A stretch of DNA of 62,975 nt from Dickeya undicola (GCF_000784735.1 NZ_JSYG01000031.1:1-62975); one strand, 5' to 3'; shown: positions 19,849 to 29,549, counted from the first letter of the stretch. Translations and numbers: made by a program. Notes: a model not told the origin generated them from the letters alone.

Positions 19849-20598
19849 TTAGAAGGTATAACTGACGCCACCACCTAGCATCAGGTTATAATTTTTATCA
19901 ACCATTGGGCTGTTTTTGATCTCATCTGATAACCGGACATAGCGCCCATTTACCCAGGTATTCCAACTGGAATTGATCTTATAGCCAGCATTCAGCTCGA
20001 CATAGGGTGACCAGCCATCATTCGGCTGATAACTGCGTAGCCCCGAACGGGCCGACTCGTCGCCGGTGACACCATAATAGTAGCGGTTCTGGTTTTCGCT
20101 CGACCAGGTAATCCCCACGCCCGGTGTCAGGCTCCAGTCGCCGTCGTTAAAGCGGTGAAGATAAGCGGAGTCCCACACCAGTCCATTGCTGTAATCCAGC
20201 GTGTCACCCGCCAGCATGGTGCGCAACGTGCCCCATTGTGCATCGTAGCGGTAGGATAACCCCGCCATCAGCGTTCCGCGCCGACGTTCAAGCTGCTTCA
20301 TCTGGTCATCATCGCTATCACCCGGTTTGAAGCCTAACGGGTTGTAATACGCTGTCAGTGACAATTTGTTCTGCGCGTCATTCCACAGGTAATACCCCCC
20401 TTGCAAGCCACGCAGATAAAAACGCTCACTGTCGTAGTTCACCATTGGAAAAGGATAAACGTGCCCGCTATCGCCACGGTATATTGCTGTTCCGCCAACC
20501 GCGCCCACGCCCAGCGCAAATTCATCCGCCAATGCAGCGGGAACCGCAACAGCGCCAGTCAGTGTCGCCGTTAAGAAAGTTAATACGTGCTTTTTCAC
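19849..20598 (-). CDS. mipA: MipA/OmpV family outer-membrane protein
   Basis: Outer-membrane beta-barrel of the MipA/OmpV family. MipA in E. coli scaffolds the lytic transglycosylase MltA and PBP1B. The 249-residue precursor has a signal peptide ending at AALA-DE, alternating aromatic/polar strands throughout, and a C-terminal LGGGVSYTF with the terminal Phe needed for barrel insertion. It is divergent from yeaG. Confidence 0.9.
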   Translation of the reverse strand: MKKHVLTFLTATLTGAVAVPAALADEFALGVGAVGGTAIYRGDSGHVYPFPMVNYDSERFYLRGLQGGYYLWNDAQNKLSLTAYYNPLGFKPGDSDDDQMKQLERRRGTLMAGLSYRYDAQWGTLRTMLAGDTLDYSNGLVWDSAYLHRFNDGDWSLTPGVGITWSSENQNRYYYGVTGDESARSGLRSYQPNDGWSPYVELNAGYKINSSWNTWVNGRYVRLSDEIKNSPMVDKNYNLMLGGGVSYTF

Positions 20599-20925
20599 GG
20601 TAGTCGCTCCCCTTCGATGTGACCCTAATTTGATCGCACCCGGCAGAATAGCAGCGCCGGAGTCCTACATACATCACATTAATGTGAAAGATACATAAGT
20701 TATAACGATTTCGTCTGCCTGCCAGCATCCCGCATCAGTGCTGCGTTGAGGGATAAAAAAGCCGGTTGTAAGCCGCTGTGCCGAAGTGAGTCATTGAAAT
20801 ATCTTAAAAATGCGACGCAAGAATAGAGGAAATTTTATGGATGCAAACTACGCTTTAAACAAGGATGAGGATTTCCACTGAGTGCAGCAGGGTGCCAGTT
20901 GCCCACCCCTTCCCACCAAATAAAG
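20599..20925. other. mipA-yeaG control region, no gene seen
   Basis: This part holds the mipA promoter region on one side and the upstream activating region of the sigma-54 promoter on the other. A 14-codon reading frame starts at 20837 with AGAGGA upstream, but nothing supports its being a gene. I found no clear NtrC palindrome; a direct repeat GTGC...GTGC occurs around 20883-20894. Confidence 0.5.
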
Positions 20926-20942
20926 TTGGCATAAGGGTTGCT
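20926..20942 (+). promoter_or_regulatory. Sigma-54 promoter of yeaGH
   Basis: TTGGCATAAGGGTTGCT fits the -24/-12 consensus (TGGCAC-N5-TTGCA), with GG and GC separated by exactly 10 bp. It is about 110 bp upstream of the yeaG start. In E. coli yeaG has been linked to nitrogen-starvation control, which fits. Confidence 0.85.
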
Positions 20943-21049
20943 GCATATCAGCAAGCGGTCTTCTTCCGGGAGAGCCATCCATTAAACAGGCTGTATACAT
21001 ACCATTCGCTCTCTTACTCTGTGTTAATCGACGAAGGACGGGCAACGCT

Positions 21050-22984
21050 ATGAACATATTTGATCATTATCGCCAGCGTTACGACGCTGCCAAAGACGAA
21101 GAGTTCACTCTGCAAGAGTTCCTTACTATCTGCCAGCAGGATCGCAGTGCGTATGCGAACGCCGCTGAGCGATTGTTAATGGCTATCGGTGAACCGATTA
21201 TGGTCGACACCGCTCAGGAACCGCGTCTGTCTCGTTTGTTTTCTAATCGGGTAATTGCCCGCTACCCTGCGTTCGAAGAGTTCTATGGTATGGAAGAAGC
21301 CATCGAACAAATCGTTTCCTATCTGAAGCACGCTGCACAAGGGCTCGAAGAGAAGAAGCAAATCCTCTACCTGCTGGGTCCGGTCGGTGGTGGTAAATCT
21401 TCACTGGCTGAGCGGCTGAAATCGCTGATGCAGCGCGTTCCCATCTACATACTGAGTGCCAACGGCGAGCGCAGCCCGGTCAACGACCATCCACTCAGTC
21501 TGTTTAACCCGCAGGAAGATGCCTCGATTCTGGAAAAAGAATACGGTATCCCGCGCCGTTATCTGGGCACCATCATGTCGCCCTGGGCCGCTAAACGGTT
21601 ACAGGAGTTTGGTGGCGACATCACCAAATTCCGCGTCGTTAAGGTGTGGCCATCCATTCTGGCTCAACTGGCTATCGCCAAAACCGAACCGGGTGATGAA
21701 AACAACCAGGACATTTCAGCGCTGGTCGGGAAAGTGGACATCCGTAAGCTGGAGCATTTCGCCCAGAACGACCCAGACGCCTATGGTTACTCTGGCGCGC
21801 TGTGCCGGGCCAACCAAGGCGTGATGGAGTTTGTGGAAATGTTCAAGGCGCCGATCAAGGTGCTCCACCCGTTGCTGACAGCAACTCAGGAAGGCAACTA
21901 CAACGGCACCGAAGGTATCGCCGCCCTGCCGTTCAACGGTATCATTCTGGCGCACTCTAACGAGTCGGAATGGGTACAGTTCCGCAACAACAAAAATAAC
22001 GAGGCGTTCCTTGACCGTGTCTACATCGTCAAAGTGCCTTACTGCCTGCGGGTTTCCGACGAAGTCAGAATTTACGACAAATTGCTGATAAACAGTGAGC
22101 TGAGCCGCGCCCCCTGCGCGCCTGGTACACTGGAAACACTGGCGCGTTTTTCCATTCTGTCCCGGCTGAAAGATCCGGAAAATTCCAGTATCTACTCCAA
22201 AATGCGGGTATACGATGGCGAAAGCCTGAAAGATACCGACCCGAAGGCCAAGTCGTATCAGGAATACCGCGATTACGCCGGTGTCGACGAAGGCATGAAA
22301 GGGCTTTCCACCCGTTTCGCCTTCAAGATCCTCTCCCGCGTGTTCAACTTTGATCATAGCGAAGTGGCGGCCAACCCGGTTCACCTGTTTTACGTGCTGG
22401 AACAGCAGATTGAACGGGAACAGTTCCCGCAGGATGTGGCGGAAAAATACCTGGAGCACCTGAAAGGCTACCTGATTCCGAAATACGCCGAGTTTATCGG
22501 CAAGGAAATTCAGACCGCCTACCTTGAGTCTTACTCGGAATACGGTCAGAACATTTTTGATCGCTACGTGACCTATGCCGACTTCTGGATTCAGGATCAG
22601 GAATACCGCGATCCGGACACCGGCCAGCTGTTTGACCGTGAGTCTCTGAACGCCGAACTGGAGAAAATCGAAAAACCGGCGGGTATCAGTAACCCGAAAG
22701 ACTTCCGCAACGAGATCGTCAACTTCGTGTTGCGCGCCCGCGCCAGCAACAGTGGTCGCAATCCGAACTGGACCAGCTATGAAAAACTGCGCACGGTCAT
22801 TGAGAAGAAGATGTTCTCCAATACCGAAGAGCTGTTGCCGGTGATTTCGTTCAACACCAAAACCTCGACGGAAGAGCAGAAAAAACACGACGACTTTGTC
22901 GATCGCATGATGGAAAAAGGCTACACCCGCAAACAGGTGCGTTTGCTGTGCGAATGGTACTTGCGTGTGAGGAAGTCATCCTGA
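21050..22984 (+). CDS. yeaG: PrkA-type serine protein kinase YeaG
   Basis: Cytoplasmic protein kinase/AAA-like ATPase of the PrkA family, linked to nitrogen starvation and stationary-phase survival in E. coli. The N-terminal AAA domain has Walker A GPVGGGKSS at residues 110-118; the C-terminal PrkA domain follows. The 644 residues match E. coli. The sigma-54 promoter upstream and the downstream partner yeaH, 36 bp away, make a two-gene operon likely. Confidence 0.95.
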   Translation: MNIFDHYRQRYDAAKDEEFTLQEFLTICQQDRSAYANAAERLLMAIGEPIMVDTAQEPRLSRLFSNRVIARYPAFEEFYGMEEAIEQIVSYLKHAAQGLEEKKQILYLLGPVGGGKSSLAERLKSLMQRVPIYILSANGERSPVNDHPLSLFNPQEDASILEKEYGIPRRYLGTIMSPWAAKRLQEFGGDITKFRVVKVWPSILAQLAIAKTEPGDENNQDISALVGKVDIRKLEHFAQNDPDAYGYSGALCRANQGVMEFVEMFKAPIKVLHPLLTATQEGNYNGTEGIAALPFNGIILAHSNESEWVQFRNNKNNEAFLDRVYIVKVPYCLRVSDEVRIYDKLLINSELSRAPCAPGTLETLARFSILSRLKDPENSSIYSKMRVYDGESLKDTDPKAKSYQEYRDYAGVDEGMKGLSTRFAFKILSRVFNFDHSEVAANPVHLFYVLEQQIEREQFPQDVAEKYLEHLKGYLIPKYAEFIGKEIQTAYLESYSEYGQNIFDRYVTYADFWIQDQEYRDPDTGQLFDRESLNAELEKIEKPAGISNPKDFRNEIVNFVLRARASNSGRNPNWTSYEKLRTVIEKKMFSNTEELLPVISFNTKTSTEEQKKHDDFVDRMMEKGYTRKQVRLLCEWYLRVRKSS

Positions 22985-23020
22985 TGCTGTACATCGACAG
23001 GCATGTCGTTTGGGGGAAAC

Positions 23021-24298
23021 ATGGCCTATTTCATTGATCGGCGTTTGAACGGCAAAAACAAAAGCGCGGTTAACCGCCAGCGCTTTTTGCGCCGCTACAA
23101 GTCGCAAATAAAACAGTCGATTGCCGGGGCCATCAACAAGCGTTCGGTTACCGACGTGGAAAACGGAGAGTCTATTTCGATCTCCAATTCGGATATCAGT
23201 GAGCCGATGTTCCATCAGGGCCGGGGTGGAATTCGTCACCGGGTACACCCCGGTAACGACCACTTCGTGCAGAACGACAAGATCGAGCGGCCTCAAGGTG
23301 GTGGCGGAGGCGGCGGATCGGGTCAGGGAGACGCCGGTCAGGATGGTGAAGGCCAGGATGATTTCGTGTTCCAGATATCCAAAGACGAATATCTTGACCT
23401 CTTGTTCGAGGATCTGGCACTGCCCAACCTGAAAAAAACCGAACACCGGCAACTCAATGAGTACAAAACCCACCGTGCGGGGTACACCGCCAACGGTGTC
23501 CCCGCCAATATCAGCGTGGTGCGTTCGCTGCAAAACTCGCTGGCACGCCGCATGGCGATGACTGCGGGTAAACGACGCGAACTTCACCAGCGGGAAGACG
23601 ACCTGGCGTTGCTGGAGAACACCGAGCCAGCCCAGTTGCTGGAGGAGGAGCGACTGCGGCAGGAAATCGCCGAGCTGCGCCAGCGCATTGCTAGCGTACC
23701 GTTTATCGATACGTTTGATTTGCGTTACAAGAACTACGAACGTCGGCCGGAACCGTCAAGTCAGGCGGTAATGTTCTGTTTGATGGACGTGTCCGGTTCT
23801 ATGGATCAAGCCACCAAGGACATCGCCAAACGTTTTTACATCCTGTTGTATCTGTTCCTGAGCCGTACCTATAAAAACGTGGAAGTGGTGTATATCCGCC
23901 ACCATACGCAGGCCAAGGAAGTGGACGAGCAGGAGTTCTTCTACTCTCAGGAAACTGGCGGCACCATCGTCTCCAGCGCCCTGAAACTGATGGAGGATGT
24001 GGTCAAAGAACGCTACGACCCTGCACAATGGAACATTTACGCCGCGCAAGCGTCCGACGGCGACAACTGGGCCGACGATTCGCCGCTGTGCCGTGAATTA
24101 CTCGCCACCCGCCTGCTGCCAGTGGTGCGTTACTACAGCTACATCGAAATTACCCGTCGTTCGCACCAGACGCTGTGGCGGGAATATGAAATGTTGCAGG
24201 ACAGTTTTGACAATTTCGCCATGCAGCATATCCGCGATCAGGACGATATCTATCCGGTCTTCCGGGAAATATTCCACAAACAAACCGTCGAAAATTAA
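23021..24298 (+). CDS. yeaH: UPF0229 protein YeaH with von Willebrand A domain
   Basis: Partner of YeaG, biochemical role unknown. The 425-residue protein has a basic N terminus ([20 protein letters not shown]), a glycine-rich linker ([15 protein letters not shown], about residues 93-107), a coiled-coil stretch rich in Glu/Arg, and a C-terminal vWA-like domain with the MIDAS motif DVSGSM and [11 protein letters not shown] at 23021 is chosen by family match; an in-frame upstream start adds six residues. A terminator follows. Confidence 0.93.
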   Translation: MAYFIDRRLNGKNKSAVNRQRFLRRYKSQIKQSIAGAINKRSVTDVENGESISISNSDISEPMFHQGRGGIRHRVHPGNDHFVQNDKIERPQGGGGGGGSGQGDAGQDGEGQDDFVFQISKDEYLDLLFEDLALPNLKKTEHRQLNEYKTHRAGYTANGVPANISVVRSLQNSLARRMAMTAGKRRELHQREDDLALLENTEPAQLLEEERLRQEIAELRQRIASVPFIDTFDLRYKNYERRPEPSSQAVMFCLMDVSGSMDQATKDIAKRFYILLYLFLSRTYKNVEVVYIRHHTQAKEVDEQEFFYSQETGGTIVSSALKLMEDVVKERYDPAQWNIYAAQASDGDNWADDSPLCRELLATRLLPVVRYYSYIEITRRSHQTLWREYEMLQDSFDNFAMQHIRDQDDIYPVFREIFHKQTVEN

Positions 24299-24305
24299 CC
24301 TCCCC

Positions 24306-24338
24306 AGCCAGCCGTTCAGTTCACGTGCTGGCTGTTTT
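24306..24338 (+). terminator. yeaH terminator
   Basis: Stem AGCCAGC/GCTGGCT with a 14-base loop and TGTTTTCC after it. Confidence 0.75.
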
Positions 24339-24470
24339 CCCCCTCGCTATATCATGCCTTTCCTGTTGTTAACAGCGCTGAAAGCCGCCCGAAAACCGTG
24401 CCGACCAATCCAGTCCCAATCACGTGCCGTGCCCCCGCTTTCTCCCCTTTTTAATAAGGGTTTTTATTTT

Positions 24471-24491
24471 AAATGTTATGTTATAACATAA
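24471..24491. promoter_or_regulatory. Zur-like operator upstream of the ABC operon
   Basis: The core ATGTTATGTTATAACAT at 24473-24489 matches 16 of 17 positions of the enterobacterial Zur pattern ATGTTATAWTATAACAT, as I recall it. The same type of site is found between znuA and znuC in this window. It lies about 40 bp before the first ABC gene, a position suited to repression. Confidence 0.7.
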
Positions 24492-24531
24492 ACATCATTG
24501 CAATAAATTTTCACACTTTTTGGAGTACCCG

Positions 24532-25335
24532 GTGCTGGATGTCAGGCAGTTAGCGCTTTGTATCGATGGTGAGCACAAGATTCATGACCTCAGTTTTTCC
24601 CTCGCCCCCGGCGAACGCGTTTGCCTGCTGGGGGGGTCCGGTTCCGGTAAATCGCTGACGGCGCGTTGCCTGCTGGGCGCGCTGCCCATCGGCAGTCAGC
24701 TCAGCGGCAGTATCCGTCTTGAGGGTCATGAAGTCGCGGGGTTGCCGTTGTCACAACGCCCGCTTAGTAAGCGCCCGGCGGCCATTTTTCAGGATTCGGC
24801 CACGTCGCTAAACCCGTTATTCACGATTGAAGCGCAACTGCGTATGGCGCTAAAACACCAGCAAACTTATCAGGCGCTACCGGACTTGCTGCGTGCGGTC
24901 GGTTTTTCCGATCCGCAAGCCGTGCTCACGCGCTACCCCGGCGAACTCTCCGGCGGCCAGCGTCAACGCCTTTGTATCGCGCTGGCGTTACTGTGCGAGC
25001 GGCCGTTATTGATTGCCGACGAGCCCACCACCGCACTGGATGTGGTCACACAAGCGCTGGTTCTGCAAACCTTACAGGATCGGCTGCAATGTTCCCCACG
25101 CACCAGCCTGCTGTTCATCACCCACGACATCACGGTCGCAGCCATGATCTGCCAGCGTGCACTGGTGATGGAAGGTGGTCGACTGGTCGAGCAAGGTGAC
25201 ATGCGCCAGTTGCTGACACAGCCTCGTCATTCTTATACCCGTGCGCTGGTGTCCGCAGCGCGTCAGGCCGCCGTCGGTACGGCATTTCCCTGCCAGAGCC
25301 GCACACCCGCGGCATCATGGTCACAGGCCAGTTGA
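24532..25335 (+). CDS. ABC transporter ATP-binding protein, peptide/nickel type (first)
   Basis: First ATPase of a peptide/nickel-family (Opp/Dpp/Nik) importer. Its 267 residues show Walker A GGSGSGKS, the Q-loop in FQDSATSLNPL, the signature LSGGQRQR and Walker B LLIADEPT, then the switch histidine in FITHD. GTG at 24532 is chosen because TTGGAG lies six bases upstream; a TTG overlapping that Shine-Dalgarno would be an unlikely start. The second ATPase starts four bases after the stop codon. A Zur-like operator is upstream, so zinc-dependent repression is likely. Confidence 0.88.
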   Translation: MLDVRQLALCIDGEHKIHDLSFSLAPGERVCLLGGSGSGKSLTARCLLGALPIGSQLSGSIRLEGHEVAGLPLSQRPLSKRPAAIFQDSATSLNPLFTIEAQLRMALKHQQTYQALPDLLRAVGFSDPQAVLTRYPGELSGGQRQRLCIALALLCERPLLIADEPTTALDVVTQALVLQTLQDRLQCSPRTSLLFITHDITVAAMICQRALVMEGGRLVEQGDMRQLLTQPRHSYTRALVSAARQAAVGTAFPCQSRTPAASWSQAS

Positions 25336-25339
25336 TCTT

Positions 25340-26155
25340 ATGCGCCAAACCGCTTGCCTTCTCAATGCCGTCCCGTTTTTGCAACTTCACCAGGTCAGCC
25401 ATCATTATCGAGCGGCAGGAGTGTTTACTCGCCGGGCTGCGGCTACCCCGTCGCTGCAACACATCAGCCTCGATCTCCACGCGGGGGAACGTGTGGCGCT
25501 GGTGGGCGCATCCGGCTGCGGCAAATCTACCTTGCTGAAAATTCTGCTGGCGCTGGAGTCGCCGATTCGGGGCTCGGTGCATTGTCAGGGTCGCGAGGTA
25601 CGTTCGGGCAGCGTTTCCCGATTGCGCTGGTATCGGCGGCTGGTGCAGTACATCCCACAAGACCCGGCGGGATCACTGGCACCACACGCCTCAGTATTCA
25701 CGCTGATCGCCGAACCGCTGCGCCAGCTTGGAATGACTGAAAACCTGAAACAGACGGTCTGTGAGGTGTTAGAGCAGGTTGATTTACCGTTAACCCTGTT
25801 ACATCAGCGGGCCGAGTCGCTATCTGGCGGCCAGGCCCAGCGGGTCGCCATTGCCAGAGCCATTGCACTGCGCCCGGCGTTTCTGCTGGCGGACGAGCCG
25901 GTCAGCGGGCTTGACCTGCCTGTGCGTCAACAAATCACCACGCTGCTCGATACGCTGTCGCGCCGTCATGGCATGGGGCTATTGCTGGTTTCTCATGACT
26001 TGTCGGTCGTGGCGGCACTCTGCCAGCGGGTACTGGTCATGTACAACGGCAACCTGGTGGAAGACCGTCCATTGCCTGACTTACTCGCCGAACCGTTCCA
26101 TTTTCATACTCAGGCTTTGTTGGCGGCCGTGCCAACGCTACCTGCTTTTGACTGA
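25340..26155 (+). CDS. ABC transporter ATP-binding protein, peptide/nickel type (second)
   Basis: Second ATPase of the same importer, 271 residues. Walker A is GASGCGKST, the signature LSGGQAQR, Walker B FLLADEPVSGLD, and the switch is LVSHD. The ATPase pairs with the first gene as DppD/DppF do. ATG at 25340 gives MRQTACLLNAVPFLQL; the longer reading back to 25241 overlaps the first ATPase and has no similarity. The substrate-binding protein gene follows after about 26 bp. Confidence 0.88.
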   Translation: MRQTACLLNAVPFLQLHQVSHHYRAAGVFTRRAAATPSLQHISLDLHAGERVALVGASGCGKSTLLKILLALESPIRGSVHCQGREVRSGSVSRLRWYRRLVQYIPQDPAGSLAPHASVFTLIAEPLRQLGMTENLKQTVCEVLEQVDLPLTLLHQRAESLSGGQAQRVAIARAIALRPAFLLADEPVSGLDLPVRQQITTLLDTLSRRHGMGLLLVSHDLSVVAALCQRVLVMYNGNLVEDRPLPDLLAEPFHFHTQALLAAVPTLPAFD

Positions 26156-26181
26156 TTTTCCCAATACCACAAGGAATGCGT

Positions 26182-27696
26182 ATGTTTCGTTTCCCGTCTC
26201 TGACGATGGCCGCCACGCTGGCATCCACCCTGTTACTCGCCGGTTGTTTTGACAAACCGGAGGGGACCACCACCGGTGCGGACAATCCGCGTATTCGCCT
26301 GGCGATGTTGCTGCCACCGCGTTCAGCGTTGTCACCCTTCAGTGATGATGCGTTCAAACTGTCGCGCTGGCGCACCGGTGAAACCCTAGTGGTGCTTGAC
26401 GCTAACGGCGATGCACAACCCGCGCTGGCGACCCACTGGCAACAGATAGATGAGCTAACCTGGCGTTTTACCCTGCGTGACGGCGTCAAGTTTCACGACG
26501 GTAGCGATTTCAACGCCAGCGCCGTGGTCAATGCCCTGACCGCTGCCACACGCGCGACACCTAAGCCACGCATTCTTGACGGCGTGACGCTCAACGTAAC
26601 AGTGGAAGACACACGCACCGTACAGATTAAAACCGCAACCCGTGACCCGTTGCTGCCGCAACGCTTGTCCAGTCCTCAGTTAACCCTACTCTCACCTGCC
26701 GCTTACGGTGCCAACGGCGTGGTCAGCCCGATCAACACCGGCACTGGCCCGTTTGTGCTAACACAAGTTAATGGCACCAGCAGCGCCAGACTGGATCGTT
26801 TTGATGGTTACTGGGGCAGCAAAGCTACCGCACCGGGAATTGATGTCGACTTCGTTCCAGACAGCGCCGCCCGCACCGCCGCGCTGCGTACCGGCACGGC
26901 CGATCTGGTGGAAGCAATACCGGTGTCACAAGCGCCACTGCTGGACCAAAACCTGGTACATGAAGTACCGATGCCCCGCACCAACACGCTGTACCTCAAC
27001 ACACGACGCGGCGTTTTCAGCGATCCGAGCTTGCGGGCCGCGGCACGTGATGCGATCCAGCGGGATATTCTGGTCAAGAACGTGTATGAAAACCGGGCCG
27101 ACGTGGCAGCCGGGCTGCTTGGCCCGGCGGTGCAATGGGCCGCGCCGTTGCGTCAACCGGTGGCAGCACCCACCGCAGCCCGCTCTCCTGATGGCGCAAC
27201 GATCACGTTGGCGACCTTCAGCGACCGGGCGGAACTGCCGGAAGTGGCAGTCTATCTGGCTCAACAATTGACTGCCGCCGGTTTCACGGTAAAGCAAGAA
27301 GTCCGCGAGTACTCGCAAATAGAAGCAGATGCACTGGCCGGTCATTTCGATGCCTTTATTTTATCGCGAGCCACCGTGCTGGACTCCGGCGATCCGGTGG
27401 CGTACCTGTATAGCGACTTTTCCTGCAAAGGCTCATTCAATATTTCACAACTGTGTAATCCAACGGTGGATGACGCACTGAAACAGGCTGCCGCCACCCC
27501 GGCTGGAGAGGCACGACGCCAGGCGATCATGACGGCCGAAAACCGGATTCTGGCAACAAATGCCGCCATTCCGTTGCTGCACGAACGGGTGATTCAGGGC
27601 GAGTCCGCCCGCTTGCGTCAGGCCATTCGGGACCCGCGTGAACGTACCCTGATCGACGTACAAACGCACATCGATGGAGCACACACCAAGCCATGA
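26182..27696 (+). CDS. Lipoprotein substrate-binding protein of the ABC importer (SBP family 5)
   Basis: Extracytoplasmic solute-binding protein of the OppA/NikA/DppA class, 504 residues. The signal peptide ends in the lipobox LLLAGC, so it should be membrane-anchored as a lipoprotein. Typical family blocks are ATHWQQIDELTWRFTLRDGVKFHDG and TGPFVL. ATG at 26182 has AAGGA six bases upstream; the ATG two codons earlier lacks spacing. No His-rich metal loop is visible, so a chelated metal or a small peptide or metallophore is possible. Its stop overlaps the start of the permease gene (ATGA). Confidence 0.85.
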   Translation: MFRFPSLTMAATLASTLLLAGCFDKPEGTTTGADNPRIRLAMLLPPRSALSPFSDDAFKLSRWRTGETLVVLDANGDAQPALATHWQQIDELTWRFTLRDGVKFHDGSDFNASAVVNALTAATRATPKPRILDGVTLNVTVEDTRTVQIKTATRDPLLPQRLSSPQLTLLSPAAYGANGVVSPINTGTGPFVLTQVNGTSSARLDRFDGYWGSKATAPGIDVDFVPDSAARTAALRTGTADLVEAIPVSQAPLLDQNLVHEVPMPRTNTLYLNTRRGVFSDPSLRAAARDAIQRDILVKNVYENRADVAAGLLGPAVQWAAPLRQPVAAPTAARSPDGATITLATFSDRAELPEVAVYLAQQLTAAGFTVKQEVREYSQIEADALAGHFDAFILSRATVLDSGDPVAYLYSDFSCKGSFNISQLCNPTVDDALKQAAATPAGEARRQAIMTAENRILATNAAIPLLHERVIQGESARLRQAIRDPRERTLIDVQTHIDGAHTKP

Positions 27697-29435
27697 GTGA
27701 TTCGCGGTTTCGGTTACTGGCAGACCTGCAACCATCGCTGCTGGTCATCATCTCTCGCCTGTTGACCGTGCTGGCCATCATCGTGCTGATCGGGCTGCTG
27801 CCCTGGCTATCTGATTCCGATCCGGCGCTCAGTCTGCTGCGTGCCCGTTCCAGCGAACAGGAAGCCACGGCAGAAGCGCTGGATGCCATTCGGCAGCATC
27901 TGGGGCTGGCGCAGGGGCCGTGGGTGTTGCTGAAGCACTGGTTAACCGGTTTATTGCACGGCGATGCTGGCCTGTCCTGGGTATCTGGCAAGCCGGTGTT
28001 ACCCGGAATGCTGGATGCCGCAGGCGTGTCACTCACACTGATGTTGGCCGCCCTGGCGGTAGCGTTTCTGCTGGCCCTGTTGTTGAGTGGGTCAACCCTA
28101 CAGCGCGGGCTGCTCGGCAATAACCGACGCAGCAACGGTGCACTAGCCACCACCTTTACCGCCATGCCAGAGTTTCTGCTGGCGTCGTTTCTGCTGGTCA
28201 TCGGTGCTGTCTGGCTGAAGCTGTTGCCGCCTTATGGCTGGCAATCATGGCAACACCTGATTCTCCCCGCGCTGGCGTTAGGTATTCCGGCAGGCGGTTT
28301 GCTGGGTAAACTGTTCAGCGATGCGTTGACCACCACATTCAGCGAACCCTGGCTGCTGACCTGGCATATGGCGGGCTTTTCCCGCCGTGACTGCCTGCTG
28401 GGCGTTGTTCGTCGCGCCTTGCCCTCAGTCCTGCCACAGGTCAGTCTGGTACTGGTCGGGCTGACCGGCGGCGCGGTCGCGGTGGAAAAGGTGTTTGCCA
28501 TTCCCGGACTGGGGCGGGCGACACTGGGCGCAGCGGCGGCTCAGGATCTACCGGCATTGCAATGCGGCGTGCTGATTCTACTGGTTATCGCGGTGATCAC
28601 CGGGATGGGCTCGACACTACTGCGCCGCTGCCTGCTCGGTCATGCGCTGGAAAACGGCTCTCTTTCTACGCCTGCTAGCGTCATTAACGTGACGCGCCGT
28701 CATTACCGTCTTCCCCTGTTCATGGCGTTGCTGCTGGCGGCGATCGTGCTTACCGGCCTGCCGCGTGATCCCTTTGGCTCTGACTTTGCTCGCCTGCAAC
28801 CTCCTGGCTGGTCGTTGCCGTTCGGCGCGGATGCCACTGGCCGCGACATGCTGGCGCGGGTTGCGCACGGCGCACTATCCACCCTGCTCACCGCGCTGGC
28901 AGTGACACTCTGCTGCCTGCTGCTCGGCCTGTTCCTCGGGTTGTTTCCTCGCTTGTTCTGCGGCCCGGCTGAAGTCGCTAACGCCATGCCGCCAGTGATC
29001 GTCGGTATGGTCGTCGCCGCATTGTACGGCCCGTCTATATCAGGTGCGGCGCTTGCCGTGGCGCTGGTTGCCTGGGCTCCGCTGGCAACACACACCGCGT
29101 CGCTGGTAACCGAAATCACCGCCCAACCCTACATTCGCATCACGCCGCTGTTGGGCCTTAGCCGCTTCCGCAGCCTGATGCGTTATGTCATTCCCGCACT
29201 GATCGGGCCGGTCACCCGCCATGCTATGCTCCGCTTGCCCGGCATCGCGCTGTCATTAGCATCACTAGGATTTCTGGGATTAGGTGAACAACCGCCGACA
29301 CCGGAATGGGGGCGAGTACTGGCGGAAGGAATGCCCTACGTCGAACGCGCCGTCTGGACGGTATTACCGCCCGTTGCCGCATTAATACTGCTATCGATAC
29401 TGGCTGTTTCGCTCAGCCAAGGGTCACGACGTTAA
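27693..29435 (+). CDS. Fused ABC permease (two permease domains in one chain)
   Basis: Inner-membrane permease of 580 residues in which two complete permease domains are joined. The first half (about 1-310) has the coupling-loop region RRDCLLGVVRRALPSVLPQ; the second half (about 325-580) has SRFRSLMRYVIPALIGPV. Peptide/nickel importers normally encode these as two proteins (for example DppB and DppC). The start codon overlaps the stop of the binding-protein gene (ATGA), indicating translational coupling. The join lies near residues 315-330, close to the motif RRCLLGHALENG. Confidence 0.85.
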   Translation: MSDSRFRLLADLQPSLLVIISRLLTVLAIIVLIGLLPWLSDSDPALSLLRARSSEQEATAEALDAIRQHLGLAQGPWVLLKHWLTGLLHGDAGLSWVSGKPVLPGMLDAAGVSLTLMLAALAVAFLLALLLSGSTLQRGLLGNNRRSNGALATTFTAMPEFLLASFLLVIGAVWLKLLPPYGWQSWQHLILPALALGIPAGGLLGKLFSDALTTTFSEPWLLTWHMAGFSRRDCLLGVVRRALPSVLPQVSLVLVGLTGGAVAVEKVFAIPGLGRATLGAAAAQDLPALQCGVLILLVIAVITGMGSTLLRRCLLGHALENGSLSTPASVINVTRRHYRLPLFMALLLAAIVLTGLPRDPFGSDFARLQPPGWSLPFGADATGRDMLARVAHGALSTLLTALAVTLCCLLLGLFLGLFPRLFCGPAEVANAMPPVIVGMVVAALYGPSISGAALAVALVAWAPLATHTASLVTEITAQPYIRITPLLGLSRFRSLMRYVIPALIGPVTRHAMLRLPGIALSLASLGFLGLGEQPPTPEWGRVLAEGMPYVERAVWTVLPPVAALILLSILAVSLSQGSRR

Positions 29436-29440
29436 ACAGC

Positions 29441-29476
29441 AACAACAGGTTGCGCAATATTGCACAACCTGTTGTT
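29441..29476. terminator. 36-bp near-perfect palindrome after the ABC operon
   Basis: Arms AACAACAGGTTG and CAACCTGTTGTT enclose CGCAATATTGCA; only one base pair mismatches. It starts six bases past the permease stop codon. It may serve as a terminator, though no T run follows, or as a protein-binding site. Confidence 0.55.
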
Positions 29477-29549
29477 ATCGAATAATATCCGGTTGATTAT
29501 GACAGGCAAAAAACGCGGCCATCTGGCGGAATACTGTCGCTCCTCTGCA

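Noticed and set aside
20837-20881. 14-codon frame with AGAGGA upstream in the yeaG leader
   Set aside because: Upstream of the mapped-by-eye sigma-54 promoter, so it would not be in the yeaG transcript; too short to support.
21716-22888. 390-codon frame antisense to yeaG
   Set aside because: Shadow of the real gene; no start signal or motif.
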